NCBI RefSeq assembly: GCF_019670125.1
Contig: NZ_AP023033.1
Coordinates: 2,841,001-2,905,000, forward strand
Origin: Agarivorans aestuarii
GTDB taxonomy: Bacteria; Pseudomonadota; Gammaproteobacteria; Enterobacterales; Celerinatantimonadaceae
Direction of reading: 5' to 3'
DNA: 64,000 nucleotides
Part shown: positions 28,763 through 38,909 of the stretch, in pieces
Position numbering within the stretch: position 1 is the first letter of the stretch
Layout: every line of letters starts with the position of its first letter
Notes under the pieces: generated by a model
The model's database searches: none
Told to the model about the DNA's origin: nothing
The model's input: only the letters and a program-made list of their open reading frames with translations
Translations under genes and position numbers: made by a program

Positions 28763-29889
28763 TTTTCCATGACTCGCTGATAAAGCGCAAACAACTTGTG
28801 CTCTTCAGAGCTATGCCAATTATAAGTGTTACGCACAAAGTCTAAAGAATCTTGCTTAAAAGCATTATACTTATCTCGGTTAGTAAACAATTCTATAAGA
28901 CTTTGAGCAAGAGAATCGAGCTCTTTGTTTACATCAAAAAAAACACCGAGCTCCCTATCGTCAAAGTAACTTTTCCAGACGTCGAAATCGGATGCTACAA
29001 ATGGCACACCACAGGACAAGTACTCAAATATTTTATTGGGGCAAATATCTGCATAATCAGCTACATCATTGAACAAAATCAAACCCAAGTGTGATTGTTT
29101 TAAAATATCAAAGGCCCTCTCCTGTTCTAACACTCCTAGATATGACACAGCCCTATTTCCCACTAATTCTCTTTGTAAATCAGATACAGAAAGTCCATTA
29201 ATAACAGGTCCAATTAATGTTAGCTTTGTGGGATGACGTCGATTCATTTTTTCGGTTAGCTTGAGCATGTTGCCCAATCCTCGATCTTCACTTATCCCAC
29301 CAATAAATATCAGCTTGATGATTTTTGAATTATCATCTAAGGCTCTACTTGCGACCTTTTGAGTTGCAACCAAAGGGGCATTATCTATTAACGTAGATGA
29401 ACAAAACTTCTTTTCTTGCGATTTTTGAGTCACGATAAACCCATCGCATACATTGTGCAAAAATAATTCTAAGCTACTCACTAAAAAAGACAATGGGCGA
29501 CGTAAAGCTTGAGGAACCCATCCCCTAACTAAAACCTTCCTTGAAAAATCTTCATGAGTGTCGTATATCACCTTCTTGCGTAATAATTTAAGAACCATTG
29601 CAATAAAAATAGTATCAGGGTTGTGCAAGTGATATATATCTGCATTAAATCTTAAAATACGATACAAAATATAAGGTTGTAAAAGAAATCGCTGAAAGCG
29701 ACTTTTGTATTTAAGTTCGAGCTTTTTCACTCTATCTAATAGGACTTCATTTTCCGGAGAAGAACTGGCTTGTCCAACCAAGAAAAAACTAGTATATGGA
29801 AATTCACTCAATAATGAGGAAAATTCTTTTCTATAAACTCTAATGTCTGTGAACTTATGAACAGGACTCAGAATACAAATTTTACGCAT
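28759..29889 (-). CDS. GT4 glycosyltransferase
   Basis: A 376-residue GT4 transferase counted from the ATG at 29889. A start at 29934 would overlap the polymerase gene by 53 bp and adds a cysteine-rich extension with no family counterpart. N-terminal CILSPVHKFTDIRVYRKEF, middle DTHEDFSRKVL, and C-terminal FIGGISEDRGLGNMLKL and CPNKIFEYLSCGVPFVASDF identify the family. It belongs to the AT-rich O-unit cassette. Sugar donor not predictable. Confidence 0.78.
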   Translation of the reverse strand: MRKICILSPVHKFTDIRVYRKEFSSLLSEFPYTSFFLVGQASSSPENEVLLDRVKKLELKYKSRFQRFLLQPYILYRILRFNADIYHLHNPDTIFIAMVLKLLRKKVIYDTHEDFSRKVLVRGWVPQALRRPLSFLVSSLELFLHNVCDGFIVTQKSQEKKFCSSTLIDNAPLVATQKVASRALDDNSKIIKLIFIGGISEDRGLGNMLKLTEKMNRRHPTKLTLIGPVINGLSVSDLQRELVGNRAVSYLGVLEQERAFDILKQSHLGLILFNDVADYADICPNKIFEYLSCGVPFVASDFDVWKSYFDDRELGVFFDVNKELDSLAQSLIELFTNRDKYNAFKQDSLDFVRNTYNWHSSEEHKLFALYQRVMEK

Positions 29890-31225
29890 ACTTACTTCGA
29901 ACACCCCAATTAATTCTGAACAACAAATAGACAACAGGTAGCCAATATGAAGAGCGAGACAAAACGATTGACTTAATTTCTAAGGAATTGAAAACCCCCA
30001 TAGCAAAAAAACCAAACCACACCAAAATTAAGCAATGAAAAACGGTACGAAATCTCATAAAGTAACAGTCTACTTTAGAGAAAATAAAGCCATAAACAAA
30101 ACAACACATAATAACACCTGGAAGCCCCAATTGATAATAGCCATATGTCAATAGGTCGACAATAATCCCAGTACCTTCTGGAGGTTTGAAGTTTATCGTA
30201 TTAATTTTTGTAGGGTTTACAGTATGCGGAAATAGATTCTTTTCCAATCCTCCTGGTAGTAACTCTAAAAGAGAAGATACTATATCTTGGAAATAAAGAA
30301 TGCTAGAAGTACCACTTCCCAAGGTGAAACTATGTACTTTAAGGAGATTAACATAAACATGTGAAAATTCCTTAGCCAATAATAATAGAACTTTATCAAT
30401 GTCTGTATTAAAGAAATAAGCTTCTCCAGCTAACATGGAAAAAAAATCATTGCCATACAGTGCTAACAACAAGCCAACAACAAGAAATGGAAGTAACCTT
30501 ATCAAACTAAATCTATTTTTATATGATAAGTAACCTAATAATAAAGTTCCCAAAAATACAACTATATTTGCGCGGCCAGCATTAATCAAAAGAAACAAGA
30601 ACGTGAAAGAAAAGAACAACAAAAACAAAATCAAGTCAATTTTTTTTCTTGTTACTAAGAATAGGCCGAAACTGAATATAGCAACTGGCTGAACCAATGG
30701 GTAGACGTAGCGCAACGCAGTATATGACGACACAGCTCCATCATGTCTTCTCACTAAACTAGCGCTTAATATTGTCTCCATTATCCCTCCAAAACTGTTA
30801 ATATAAACTAACAATGCGACAGCAGAAATCGGACCAAAAATGAAGCAAAAAGCACGAGCCTTTTTTACGTATCGAAAACCTTCGTTGACAGATAACCCAT
30901 TAAGGGTTGACCTATTTTTTCCAGACTTATATCCAACCAGAATTGAAATATAACCCAATAAGCAGATTATAGATGTTGAAAAAATAGAATCGCGCTGAAA
31001 ATCTGTAATTGCTATGTGTGCGGGTATCCAGTACAACTCATTTACAAAGCGATCAAAGACAAATATATATATAAGTGGTATTAACCCCAAATACAATCCA
31101 CAACAAGAATTAATTATAAAATAACAGCTAACCCTTTTAATTCTAACACCATAAAAAAACAATAAAGTAAATGAAAGAACGAAAATTAAACAATGTAACA
31201 ACACACCGACTTCGAAATAATCCAT
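29882..31225 (-). CDS. wzy: O-antigen polymerase (Wzy)
   Basis: About 447 residues with some twelve hydrophobic segments and a large periplasmic loop around residues 290-370, the layout of Wzy. Sequence conservation in this family is low, so the call rests on topology and on the neighbouring Wzx, glycosyltransferases and Wzz. The start at ATG 31225 is preferred over a TTG at 31237. It joins O-units on undecaprenyl pyrophosphate at the periplasmic face. Confidence 0.75.
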   Translation of the reverse strand: MDYFEVGVLLHCLIFVLSFTLLFFYGVRIKRVSCYFIINSCCGLYLGLIPLIYIFVFDRFVNELYWIPAHIAITDFQRDSIFSTSIICLLGYISILVGYKSGKNRSTLNGLSVNEGFRYVKKARAFCFIFGPISAVALLVYINSFGGIMETILSASLVRRHDGAVSSYTALRYVYPLVQPVAIFSFGLFLVTRKKIDLILFLLFFSFTFLFLLINAGRANIVVFLGTLLLGYLSYKNRFSLIRLLPFLVVGLLLALYGNDFFSMLAGEAYFFNTDIDKVLLLLAKEFSHVYVNLLKVHSFTLGSGTSSILYFQDIVSSLLELLPGGLEKNLFPHTVNPTKINTINFKPPEGTGIIVDLLTYGYYQLGLPGVIMCCFVYGFIFSKVDCYFMRFRTVFHCLILVWFGFFAMGVFNSLEIKSIVLSRSSYWLPVVYLLFRINWGVRSKYA

Positions 31226-31226
31226 A

Positions 31227-32915
31227 CTAGTTATCAATGGCTCGAAAACTTGACAATAACGAAAGAACCTGAATTTTTTCTATACCGCCATAGTCATGAA
31301 AAAGCCTTGAAACATCATTTTTTAAATTTTCGTCTCTTACTAAATGAATATTCTCGTTATAATAGTTACCGACAAACTCAGATAGATATTTTTTTTCTGA
31401 TAACCAATAGTCTATTGGATTCATATGATTTTTTGTATGCATCCCTCTGAATTGCACGCCAGCCATCTTATAAAGAAATATATTAATCCATTGTTTCAGT
31501 GTATAACTCTTGTTCTTAAAACTATATGTTCTTGTAGACAGACTACTACCTGTTTTCTCCCATATATAAGCAGCAGATTCAGGATGCTTAGTCATAATCC
31601 AATCTTTATACAACGAGTGGCCAAAGCGCAGCTCGGGTGGGATTTTCAGAGAGTTTTCTAAAAACTCTCGATTGTAAAAAGGAGAAAACGTTTCGGTACG
31701 CTGATTTATAGGTAACAAACCTTTGTTAATTCCAGAGAAACCTCGATTGTAAAAATTAAATATTTCTTGATTCGGGTATAGATCTGTGTCTAATTCTATG
31801 TGGTGAGAAAACTCGTCGCTAAAAGCACCATCCCCTTTAGATATATTCTTGGAGAAATTTCTGTCGTTGTAGTAGGTACCCAACACAACGTCGCCAAGTT
31901 GCCCTGTATGTAATAACCCAAAAGAATCAAAATCTAAAAGACGATAAAAGCTATGACCGTGAGCAAGCCCGAAAACGAGTACATTTCCACCCGAGAACGA
32001 GGTAACCTCATCTACATGTTTTAAAAAACTTCCATTATCAAGAGCTTTAAATATCCAGTCGTGGCCAAGGTCTGCCGCTATTTTCTTTGCGATGGTTTCA
32101 TCCAAGTAGTCGCTTTGACTAAATGTAAAATTAGTCTGGTCCATGTAACCACGCTTATGAGCAACCATAGAGACCATTCTAGAGTCTAATCCACCACTGA
32201 GACCTACTAAGTGTTTTTTCCCCAAGCTTATATCATGCTCAAATTGTTGATCAATTGCTGCGCAAAAGTATTCATCAATAACTTCGATTGCATCTTCCCG
32301 ACTTATAGAATAGTCGGGCTTGTTAGACAACTTGTAAAATACACACTCACTAACCGTCGAATTTCTTATCTTAAGTAAACACCCTGGATAAATAATATTC
32401 AAATTTTTGTAAATAGTTTCGCCGGCTAATGAATAGCCGTACGAAAGTAGGCTGTAAGCCCCTCTGTTTGATATTTCCAATAACCCAGCATCAGCATAAC
32501 GATTAAACTCCCTAAGCATGCTAAAGCTATTGGAGGCAACAAAGCGCTTTTCGTCTCCTCCATAATAAACAGGCTTGGTTCCAATAAAATCGGAAAAAAC
32601 AAACAATTCTTTATCATGTTTGTCAAAAACAAACCCACTAAAACTGCCACTGATTTCTGACAAATACTCAAAACCGTACTTACAATACATCTTTAAAAAT
32701 TTACAGGAACCATTATATTTTTTGAATAACAGCTCACCATCGAACAATAAACCAGAAAAGAAAACATAGTATTTTTCATTTTCAAACTTATAATGACTAG
32801 TGTTGGCTTTTTTCTCGCCGATAAACACTCTATAATCAAAAAACCTCGCTGTTTCTTTCCAAAAACAATCAACAGTACTAAAGCGCTTACATCTAGTAAT
32901 CAAAAAATCTGTCAC
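31227..32915 (-). CDS. asparagine-synthase-like amide ligase lacking the N-terminal cysteine
   Basis: A 562-residue protein with an AsnB-type C-terminal ATP-pyrophosphatase domain, PP-loop LSGGLDSR (SGGLDS at 240-245). Its N-terminal half looks like a class II glutamine amidotransferase fold (FSGLLFDGELLF, FSGFVFDKHDKELFVFSD-GTKPVYYG). The residue after Met is Thr, not the Cys needed for glutaminase activity. AsnB relatives with the same loss (beta-lactam synthetase, lasso-peptide cyclase) form amide bonds without glutamine. In an O-antigen locus with UDP-ManNAcA and UDP-GlcA synthesis, amidation of a uronic acid or coupling of an amine is plausible but inferred. It starts at GTG overlapping wzx by 4 bp. 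Confidence 0.75.
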   Translation of the reverse strand: MTDFLITRCKRFSTVDCFWKETARFFDYRVFIGEKKANTSHYKFENEKYYVFFSGLLFDGELLFKKYNGSCKFLKMYCKYGFEYLSEISGSFSGFVFDKHDKELFVFSDFIGTKPVYYGGDEKRFVASNSFSMLREFNRYADAGLLEISNRGAYSLLSYGYSLAGETIYKNLNIIYPGCLLKIRNSTVSECVFYKLSNKPDYSISREDAIEVIDEYFCAAIDQQFEHDISLGKKHLVGLSGGLDSRMVSMVAHKRGYMDQTNFTFSQSDYLDETIAKKIAADLGHDWIFKALDNGSFLKHVDEVTSFSGGNVLVFGLAHGHSFYRLLDFDSFGLLHTGQLGDVVLGTYYNDRNFSKNISKGDGAFSDEFSHHIELDTDLYPNQEIFNFYNRGFSGINKGLLPINQRTETFSPFYNREFLENSLKIPPELRFGHSLYKDWIMTKHPESAAYIWEKTGSSLSTRTYSFKNKSYTLKQWINIFLYKMAGVQFRGMHTKNHMNPIDYWLSEKKYLSEFVGNYYNENIHLVRDENLKNDVSRLFHDYGGIEKIQVLSLLSSFRAIDN

Positions 32916-34162
32916 TTTAGCTTCCTCATCAAAACAAAAAAAGATACTAAACTAGAGAAAAGAATAACTGCGCTAGTAGAAATACTAGCACCTACAATAC
33001 CCAGTTTAGGAATAAGATAATAATTAAGAGCCAAATTTCCAATTCCAAATACAATCGAAACGATTACATTAACTGTAGCATAACCTTTCGCATTAAGTAT
33101 GTTACCGATAGGCACTCTCAACAAATATGATGATGCAAGAGCGATAGTTAGAACTTTAAGTGAAACACTGCCAGATTGAGAGTCATATCCAAATAAAAAT
33201 GTTAACATTTCTTCGGAAAAAAAGGCAATGGCCAAAATGGAGAATACCAATATAGGTGTAACCGACAATAAGTAACCTTTGTAATAACTAATAGTTTCTG
33301 ACTTGCTTAATTTGGCGAGATGTACAAAATCAGAAGTCATGATAACTCCTGGTATAAAAAGTAGATTTGTAAATATTAAACTACAAACTCCATACACTGC
33401 TATTTCTTCTAGCGCTATATCCATTATCCCTAGCATGAACACGTCAGATACCAGAATCAACTGTGAAGCTAATGCTCCCAAAGATACATACACTCCGTAC
33501 TGTATGTGCTTCTTTTGAGCAATAACGTTACTTAAACTTATATCTAAAGTTAACGTCTTTTTATTTTCAAAAAGTTTAATACTGAGTACAATAGTTATAG
33601 CACCGGCATAAATCTGCCCCCAATAGTAACCGTTTACTGTCGGTTCAAAAACCAATACTACGGGAATTAAAAGTAAAGATAATATAGGGAAAGCTATACT
33701 CAGCAATGCGTATGCTTTATTTTCACCGCAGCTACGTTTGTAATTACCATAGCAATTTACAATAAAAAATAGGAAACAGTAACCAAAAGCTACGTTTAAT
33801 AAATGGGTATTACTGGGGGAACCTTGAACAAGAGCTATTATATAAAAAGAAATCAGATAAGTAATAGGCAATGTCAAAAAACTAGTAATAACACACTTAA
33901 CGAATAGTTCTTTTTGATCCCCCTCGACTGCACCATAATATAATATAGCATGATTTAGTCCGAGACCAACAATCGGTGTAAGAATAACAAATATGTTTTT
34001 ATATAGCGTAAGTAAGCCGTAATCTTCAATGGTAAGCAGTCTAACTACGATAAGAGACACCAAAAAGCCTATAACTTTCCCACACAATGAAGAAGAAAAT
34101 ATAAGGTGGCCGCCTCGACTAAAAAAGCCAGCGAAGAAAGTTTTAAAGCTACTTCTTAACAT
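32912..34162 (-). CDS. wzx: O-unit flippase (Wzx, PST/MOP family)
   Basis: About 416 residues with twelve to thirteen transmembrane segments. [30 protein letters not shown] at its beginning (read as two conserved patches) is typical of the polysaccharide-transport branch of MOP exporters. An ATG at 34162 is preferred over a TTG at 34174. It should flip the O-unit made by this cassette. It is the second flippase in the window and belongs to a different branch from the MurJ-like one at 13546-14847. Confidence 0.82.
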   Translation of the reverse strand: MLRSSFKTFFAGFFSRGGHLIFSSSLCGKVIGFLVSLIVVRLLTIEDYGLLTLYKNIFVILTPIVGLGLNHAILYYGAVEGDQKELFVKCVITSFLTLPITYLISFYIIALVQGSPSNTHLLNVAFGYCFLFFIVNCYGNYKRSCGENKAYALLSIAFPILSLLLIPVVLVFEPTVNGYYWGQIYAGAITIVLSIKLFENKKTLTLDISLSNVIAQKKHIQYGVYVSLGALASQLILVSDVFMLGIMDIALEEIAVYGVCSLIFTNLLFIPGVIMTSDFVHLAKLSKSETISYYKGYLLSVTPILVFSILAIAFFSEEMLTFLFGYDSQSGSVSLKVLTIALASSYLLRVPIGNILNAKGYATVNVIVSIVFGIGNLALNYYLIPKLGIVGASISTSAVILFSSLVSFFVLMRKLK

Positions 34163-34673
34163 GCTTTTCAGCAAGAGAATTGAATTTTTCCACTGAATCT
34201 ATAGAAATTGGTATATTATCAAATTGACAAAAAAATGATTCTGGCGGAGCCATCAAACATTTTTTACGCTCACATTTTTTAATATACTCATCAACTGTAC
34301 ATATTGATCTCGCAGGGTTTCCTGCAACTACAACATTAGCTTCAACGCTTTGCGATACAACTGCTCCAGCTCCTATTATGACATTATCACCTATCTTTAC
34401 CCCAGGTAAAATAATTGAGTTTGCGCCTAAAAAAACATTATCACCTATTTCGGTCTGTTCAACCCTGTATTTACCACAATGAATAAACGTACTGGCATCA
34501 TGCGATAAAACCATAGAGCCAGGGCCTGAAACAAAATTATTGCCAATGTTAACGCAAGAAGGAGATAAGCTATCAATGAGACTATTGTGGAATTTTTTGT
34601 TTCCAATATTATAGCCAACGTTGGTAGAAAGCTTACTATAACGGCGTATTAATCTTCTAATCATATTAATCAT
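34149..34673 (-). CDS. hexapeptide-repeat acyltransferase
   Basis: A 174-residue left-handed beta-helix protein. Hexapeptide repeats run through [31 protein letters not shown], read in parts, and VVVAGNPAR closes the helix as in WcaF/LacA-type acetyltransferases. It probably O- or N-acetylates a sugar of the O-unit. It overlaps both neighbours, consistent with a single operon. The acceptor cannot be told. Confidence 0.78.
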   Translation of the reverse strand: MINMIRRLIRRYSKLSTNVGYNIGNKKFHNSLIDSLSPSCVNIGNNFVSGPGSMVLSHDASTFIHCGKYRVEQTEIGDNVFLGANSIILPGVKIGDNVIIGAGAVVSQSVEANVVVAGNPARSICTVDEYIKKCERKKCLMAPPESFFCQFDNIPISIDSVEKFNSLAEKHVKK

Positions 34674-35742
34674 GAAAAACTCTGTCCCAAGCCTCTATAG
34701 CCACTAACCAAGAACTAATAGAATATATTTTTTTTGCATTTCTCTTATCATAGAACACACCGACAGTTTTGATGCTTCTTGCTAGTTCTGAGATACTACT
34801 GATAGTTTCTACAGTAATACCGTTAGACTTAATGTCTGGGTATTCTAGCCATTCGCCACAGATCACTCGTGAACCTGCATATATATGCTCTTGCATTGCT
34901 CCTGAAAACATATCGGTCGGTTGCACATTGACGAATATGTCGCTACAAATTCTTAAATTAGCCATTTCATGGTCACTCAAGAAATCATCTATAAACAACG
35001 AATTCAAATTGTGGTTGGAACAGTGTTTTTTTAGGGCAGAAATATGATTCTCATTTCTTCCATAGGAAATAGGAAATATTAAAGTAATATCATTAAGCTC
35101 ATTGGTATCAAATCCTTTTAATAGAGAATCTACACATTCGATGTGCTTTTGCCTACTTGAACCATTATAACCAATAGCGATTGTCAATGTAGATGGCGAA
35201 ATACCAAACTCCCTCTTAGCATCAGCTTTCTTTAGTGTAGAAGCTCGAATATTTTCCAGCGGCTGCAATCCATATTTTATTATGCAAACCTTAGTTTTAG
35301 TCAGACGCTCTACTCTAAGTTTTACGACATCGGTCGCGCAGGTAATTTTGTGTGAACTGTCTAATATATAGTTTATATTCGAGAGAGGAGTTTCACTTTC
35401 TAGAATGTCGCTTCCCCAAATTGATATGACGAACTTTCTCTTATTTATAAATGGGAGCTTTAGTAGATAAAAAAATACATTTCTGACAAATTGAATTGAA
35501 ATATAATCATAATACCTCTGAAAAAAAAGAATATTCATATACATCATTATCAACAAAAAAAACTTGTTAAGATTTGCTAATTTAGAATAGTAGATATTGT
35601 CGTAATGATGAGCACTATTCTTTTTTGGTTTTGAAAAGGAGTAAATAGCTACCTCATAAGATAGCTCACTTTTCAAATACTTTGAAAGATAGTAATTAAA
35701 CTGGTGATTTGCATCACCTACTAAAAGTATTTTTTTTGTCAT
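34666..35742 (-). CDS. glycosyltransferase, GT4-like
   Basis: A 358-residue GT-B-like protein. [19 protein letters not shown] opens the protein, and the C-terminal half has [20 protein letters not shown] and [31 protein letters not shown], which resembles a divergent GT4 donor site. Resemblance to TDP-Fuc4NAc transferase-like or WcaK-like proteins is possible. Part of the AT-rich cassette, adjacent by 1 bp to the nucleotidyltransferase gene. Specificity unknown. Confidence 0.65.
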   Translation of the reverse strand: MTKKILLVGDANHQFNYYLSKYLKSELSYEVAIYSFSKPKKNSAHHYDNIYYSKLANLNKFFLLIMMYMNILFFQRYYDYISIQFVRNVFFYLLKLPFINKRKFVISIWGSDILESETPLSNINYILDSSHKITCATDVVKLRVERLTKTKVCIIKYGLQPLENIRASTLKKADAKREFGISPSTLTIAIGYNGSSRQKHIECVDSLLKGFDTNELNDITLIFPISYGRNENHISALKKHCSNHNLNSLFIDDFLSDHEMANLRICSDIFVNVQPTDMFSGAMQEHIYAGSRVICGEWLEYPDIKSNGITVETISSISELARSIKTVGVFYDKRNAKKIYSISSWLVAIEAWDRVFHD

Positions 35743-36830
35743 TACAGGCCCTGAAATTCATTCCCTTCGGCTGAATGTTTACGCACAGTTTTTATATACT
35801 CAGGCCATTCACCGATATCACTCCACGAGCGTTCGCTAATAGGAAAAACGCCAACTCGCCCCCCCCTAAGTCTCACTTTTTCTATTAAGTCTGTTATGTG
35901 AAAAAACTCATCGTCCGGGATCTCCGTAAGAACTCCTGGTTCTAACATATAGATGCCAGCATTAATTTTAAATGTCAGCTCAGGTTTTTCTTCCATTGCC
36001 TCTATCAATCCATCCTTACCAGATTTTATAACTCCGTAAGGGACTGATATTACCTTAATCACTGCGACAAGAGTGATTTCGTTTGAGTTATCTAAATGAT
36101 ATTGATATATCTCATTCAAATCTTGGTCGATTAATATATCGCAATTAGTAACATAAAAGGTTTCATTTAACCGTCCTTTAAGCAAGGATAATGAGCCAGC
36201 GGTTCCGAGTGGCTTATCCTCGGAAAAGTAATCAATAAGTTGTTCATCATAAAGGTTATCTAAATAATACTTTATCATTTCTTTTTTATAATTCACCGAA
36301 ATGTGAAACTTATTAGAACCAGCTTGTTTGAATCTGTCGATTATTTCTTCGATGATAGTTTTATCACCAACAGGAATCAACGGTTTCGGTAGCACATTTG
36401 ATATAGGTTTTAATCTCGTCCCTTTCCCCCCGGCCATGATTACAACCGGAATATCATTTTTCTTGTTCAGATAGGTATGTTTACTTTTAGAAATATCGCT
36501 CCAAAATATGACGCGTTCTAGCCTGGAAAAGTCATCTAAAACCGGCATAAAATCGCAACGCATTTCTATCATCATTTTTTTTATCTCTGCGTTGCTATTA
36601 CGAGTAGTCGCTGTTACTTTTTCCTCAATTTCAATAATATTCAAAATTTCACTTACAGGGTGGCCTTTGATAATTGCACGCTGTATATCTCCAATAGAAA
36701 CTAGACTCTCATATCCTCCTTCGCTATCTAGTGTAATTAACAACTTAACTCTATTTTCATCCATTGCTCTCAATGCTTCAAGTATCGTGGCATTAGAACA
36801 AATAGTAATACTTTTATAAGATGCATCCAT
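35742..36830 (-). CDS. CBS-domain sugar-phosphate nucleotidyltransferase (PtmE-like)
   Basis: A 362-residue fusion. Residues 1-120 are two CBS repeats (ATILEALRAMDENRVKLLIT, then the KKMMIEMRCDFMPVLDD patch). Residues 128-350 are a nucleotidyltransferase domain starting MAGGKGTRLKPISNVLPKPLIPVGDK. This architecture is that of PtmE, which makes GDP-glucosamine for legionaminic acid in Campylobacter, and of related heptose guanylyltransferases. Here it sits beside LegB/LegC-like enzymes. It therefore probably supplies a dedicated, perhaps GDP-linked, amino sugar; the nucleotide is inference. Confidence 0.78.
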   Translation of the reverse strand: MDASYKSITICSNATILEALRAMDENRVKLLITLDSEGGYESLVSIGDIQRAIIKGHPVSEILNIIEIEEKVTATTRNSNAEIKKMMIEMRCDFMPVLDDFSRLERVIFWSDISKSKHTYLNKKNDIPVVIMAGGKGTRLKPISNVLPKPLIPVGDKTIIEEIIDRFKQAGSNKFHISVNYKKEMIKYYLDNLYDEQLIDYFSEDKPLGTAGSLSLLKGRLNETFYVTNCDILIDQDLNEIYQYHLDNSNEITLVAVIKVISVPYGVIKSGKDGLIEAMEEKPELTFKINAGIYMLEPGVLTEIPDDEFFHITDLIEKVRLRGGRVGVFPISERSWSDIGEWPEYIKTVRKHSAEGNEFQGL

Positions 36831-36831
36831 G

Positions 36832-37740
36832 CTAACTAAGCCTAGTGCCTATTCTAAATTTTGGAATAGTCCTTTCAATTTCATCTGCCTTTGAAATACA
36901 GGTCAGTAATATAGTCGTGTCTTGAGTTTTCACAACTACTCCATTTTCGTTACGACCAACTACTTCTCCTATTGTGGATATATATTGAGGAGCGTTAGTT
37001 ATCATTTCGGAACCCCACACAATGTACTCGTCACCATCTATACAAAACCTCGCCCCAGGCCCTGGAAAAGTAATAGCACGAATAAAATTGAATACTTCCA
37101 GAGAAGTCTTATCAAAGCGCAAACGCTCATCACCGACCTTCCTAACACCAAAATATGTTCCTACCGGATGAACAGTATCTTGTTTTATAGGTTTCAAATT
37201 GTGATAGTTTGATAGAGCATTAAACAATATGTGCCCGCACTCAACTATCGCTTTATCCAATAAAGTACCATAATTATCTAAAGGTGTAATTTCGAAAGTT
37301 TTCTGTAAGAGAATATCACCTGTGTCTATCCCTAAGTCTACTTTATGTACAGTAATACCAAATTTCTCTTCACCATTAATCAGAACCCAATTCAACGGGT
37401 TTCGCCCTCTATAAAAAGGTAACGCGCCCGCATGGCAATTAATAAAACCAAATCTTGGAATATTTATTATTCTTTTTCTTAATATTTGGTTAAAAGACAT
37501 TGACACAAACAAATCTGCTTCAAATACCTCTACTCGGTCGCAAAACTCATCCGAATTAACATCGGAACAGGCAATATAAGGTATATTGAGCTTATCAGCC
37601 CAATTTTTTAAAATAGGGTCCTGAGTATCATATCTAGGCACAATAAAGAGTATTTCCACATTTTTTCCACTAACTATCAGCTCAATAGCTTTATGAGACC
37701 AAGGTCCATCTGCGAAATACCCAATCTTCAATTTTTTCAT
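36832..37740 (-). CDS. sugar N-formyltransferase (formyl-THF dependent)
   Basis: A 302-residue member of the methionyl-tRNA formyltransferase-like superfamily. The catalytic triad is present: Asn101 and His103 in INCHAGALPFYRG, and Asp139 in GIDTGDI, spaced exactly as in Fmt (38 residues from Asn to Asp). A smaller C-terminal domain follows (from about residue 210). It should transfer a formyl group from N10-formyltetrahydrofolate to the 4-amino group of a nucleotide sugar. It starts next to the LegC-like aminotransferase stop, with a 4-bp overlap, so it probably acts on that enzyme's product. Confidence 0.88.
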   Translation of the reverse strand: MKKLKIGYFADGPWSHKAIELIVSGKNVEILFIVPRYDTQDPILKNWADKLNIPYIACSDVNSDEFCDRVEVFEADLFVSMSFNQILRKRIINIPRFGFINCHAGALPFYRGRNPLNWVLINGEEKFGITVHKVDLGIDTGDILLQKTFEITPLDNYGTLLDKAIVECGHILFNALSNYHNLKPIKQDTVHPVGTYFGVRKVGDERLRFDKTSLEVFNFIRAITFPGPGARFCIDGDEYIVWGSEMITNAPQYISTIGEVVGRNENGVVVKTQDTTILLTCISKADEIERTIPKFRIGTRLS

Positions 37741-38897
37741 AATGACTCTGTTATAATTAGCTTTGGTGTACTAGGTAAGTTAATCAAATGCCCCTCAATC
37801 CAGTTAGAATATTTTAGATCACCAACCAAACAGTTTTTAAACATTGGCAATTTATTCATCAATTTCCACACTGGCCGAGTCATAACACCCATGCGATTTG
37901 TTTCGGAAATAATTTCATTTCTAACACTCTGATTGGGGCAAATAATAGCGTTCAACCAATAGTTTGATTGCGCATATTCAGGTTCTTTTACAAACTGAAG
38001 ATCAGTACCTTTGAAGAGCTCGTCGTATTTTTCTGCTAGCACTCTTTTCTCTCTAATAAAGGTATCAATAGTTTCAATTTGAGCACAACCAAGAGCTGCG
38101 TTAAGATTAGGCATCCGATAATTAAAACCTGGCTCATCATGGAAAAACTCATAAGGATGTGGAATTTTCGCAGTAGTTGTGATGTGTTTAGTTCTTATTC
38201 CAATTTCTGATGACTTACAAAGAACCATGCCTCCGCCGCCAGTAGTAATTATCTTATTTCCATTGAAACTAACTGCACCAAAATTTCCTATAGTACCAGT
38301 GTGTTTACCTTTGTAGAACGATCCTAGACTCTCAGCCGCGTCTTCAACGATGACAATGTTCCATTTTTGGCAAACACTTACAAGATGGTCGAGATCTACA
38401 GGATGGCCGAACGTATGCATAGGGACCACAGCTTTAATTGTTCGGCCAGTTTTTTTGTGGATACAACCCGTTTCTGTTACTTCTGCATGCTCATCTAAAA
38501 ATAACTCGACTGCTTTAGGGCAAATACCTAAGCTTACAGGCGAGATGTCGACAAAAATAGGCTCGGCGCCCATGTGATAAAGAGCATTACAGGTAGCAAC
38601 GAAAGTCAAAGCTTGTGTGATCACAAAGTCTCCTCGCTGAACACCTGCCATATACAAAGCTGTATGCAAAGCCGCAGTACCATTTACCGTAGCTACAGCT
38701 TTAGGCGTTCCGGTATAGGCTTCAACTTTATGTTCAAATTCATCAACAAACTTACCGACGCTGGAGACAAACGAGCTTTCAATCGTTTCCATTACATATG
38801 CTTTTTCGTTACCATCAAACATTGGCGCGTGCAAGGGAATAAATTCGTCAGTTTTGTATGTATCTCTCACAAATTCAACAATAGATGTCGCTTTCAT
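37737..38897 (-). CDS. LegC-type PLP-dependent sugar aminotransferase
   Basis: About 386 residues, counted from the ATG at 38897, which has GGAG seven bases upstream; a GTG at 38909 would add four residues. DegT family with TVNGTAALHTALYMAG, EDAAESLGS and the PLP lysine in SFNGNK (about Lys215) followed by TTGGGG. The N-terminal IPLHAPMFDGNEKAYVMETIES is characteristic of the LegC subgroup, which aminates C4 of NDP-4-keto-6-deoxy-GlcNAc. The dehydratase is directly upstream and the formyltransferase directly downstream. Confidence 0.88.
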   Translation of the reverse strand: MKATSIVEFVRDTYKTDEFIPLHAPMFDGNEKAYVMETIESSFVSSVGKFVDEFEHKVEAYTGTPKAVATVNGTAALHTALYMAGVQRGDFVITQALTFVATCNALYHMGAEPIFVDISPVSLGICPKAVELFLDEHAEVTETGCIHKKTGRTIKAVVPMHTFGHPVDLDHLVSVCQKWNIVIVEDAAESLGSFYKGKHTGTIGNFGAVSFNGNKIITTGGGGMVLCKSSEIGIRTKHITTTAKIPHPYEFFHDEPGFNYRMPNLNAALGCAQIETIDTFIREKRVLAEKYDELFKGTDLQFVKEPEYAQSNYWLNAIICPNQSVRNEIISETNRMGVMTRPVWKLMNKLPMFKNCLVGDLKYSNWIEGHLINLPSTPKLIITESL

Positions 38898-38909
38898 TAA
38901 ATACTCCAC

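Noticed and set aside
28759-29934. Start of the third cassette glycosyltransferase at 29934
   Set aside because: It would overlap the polymerase gene by 53 bp and add residues not seen in GT4 N-termini; the ATG at 29889 gives the usual 8-bp overlap and beta-strand start.
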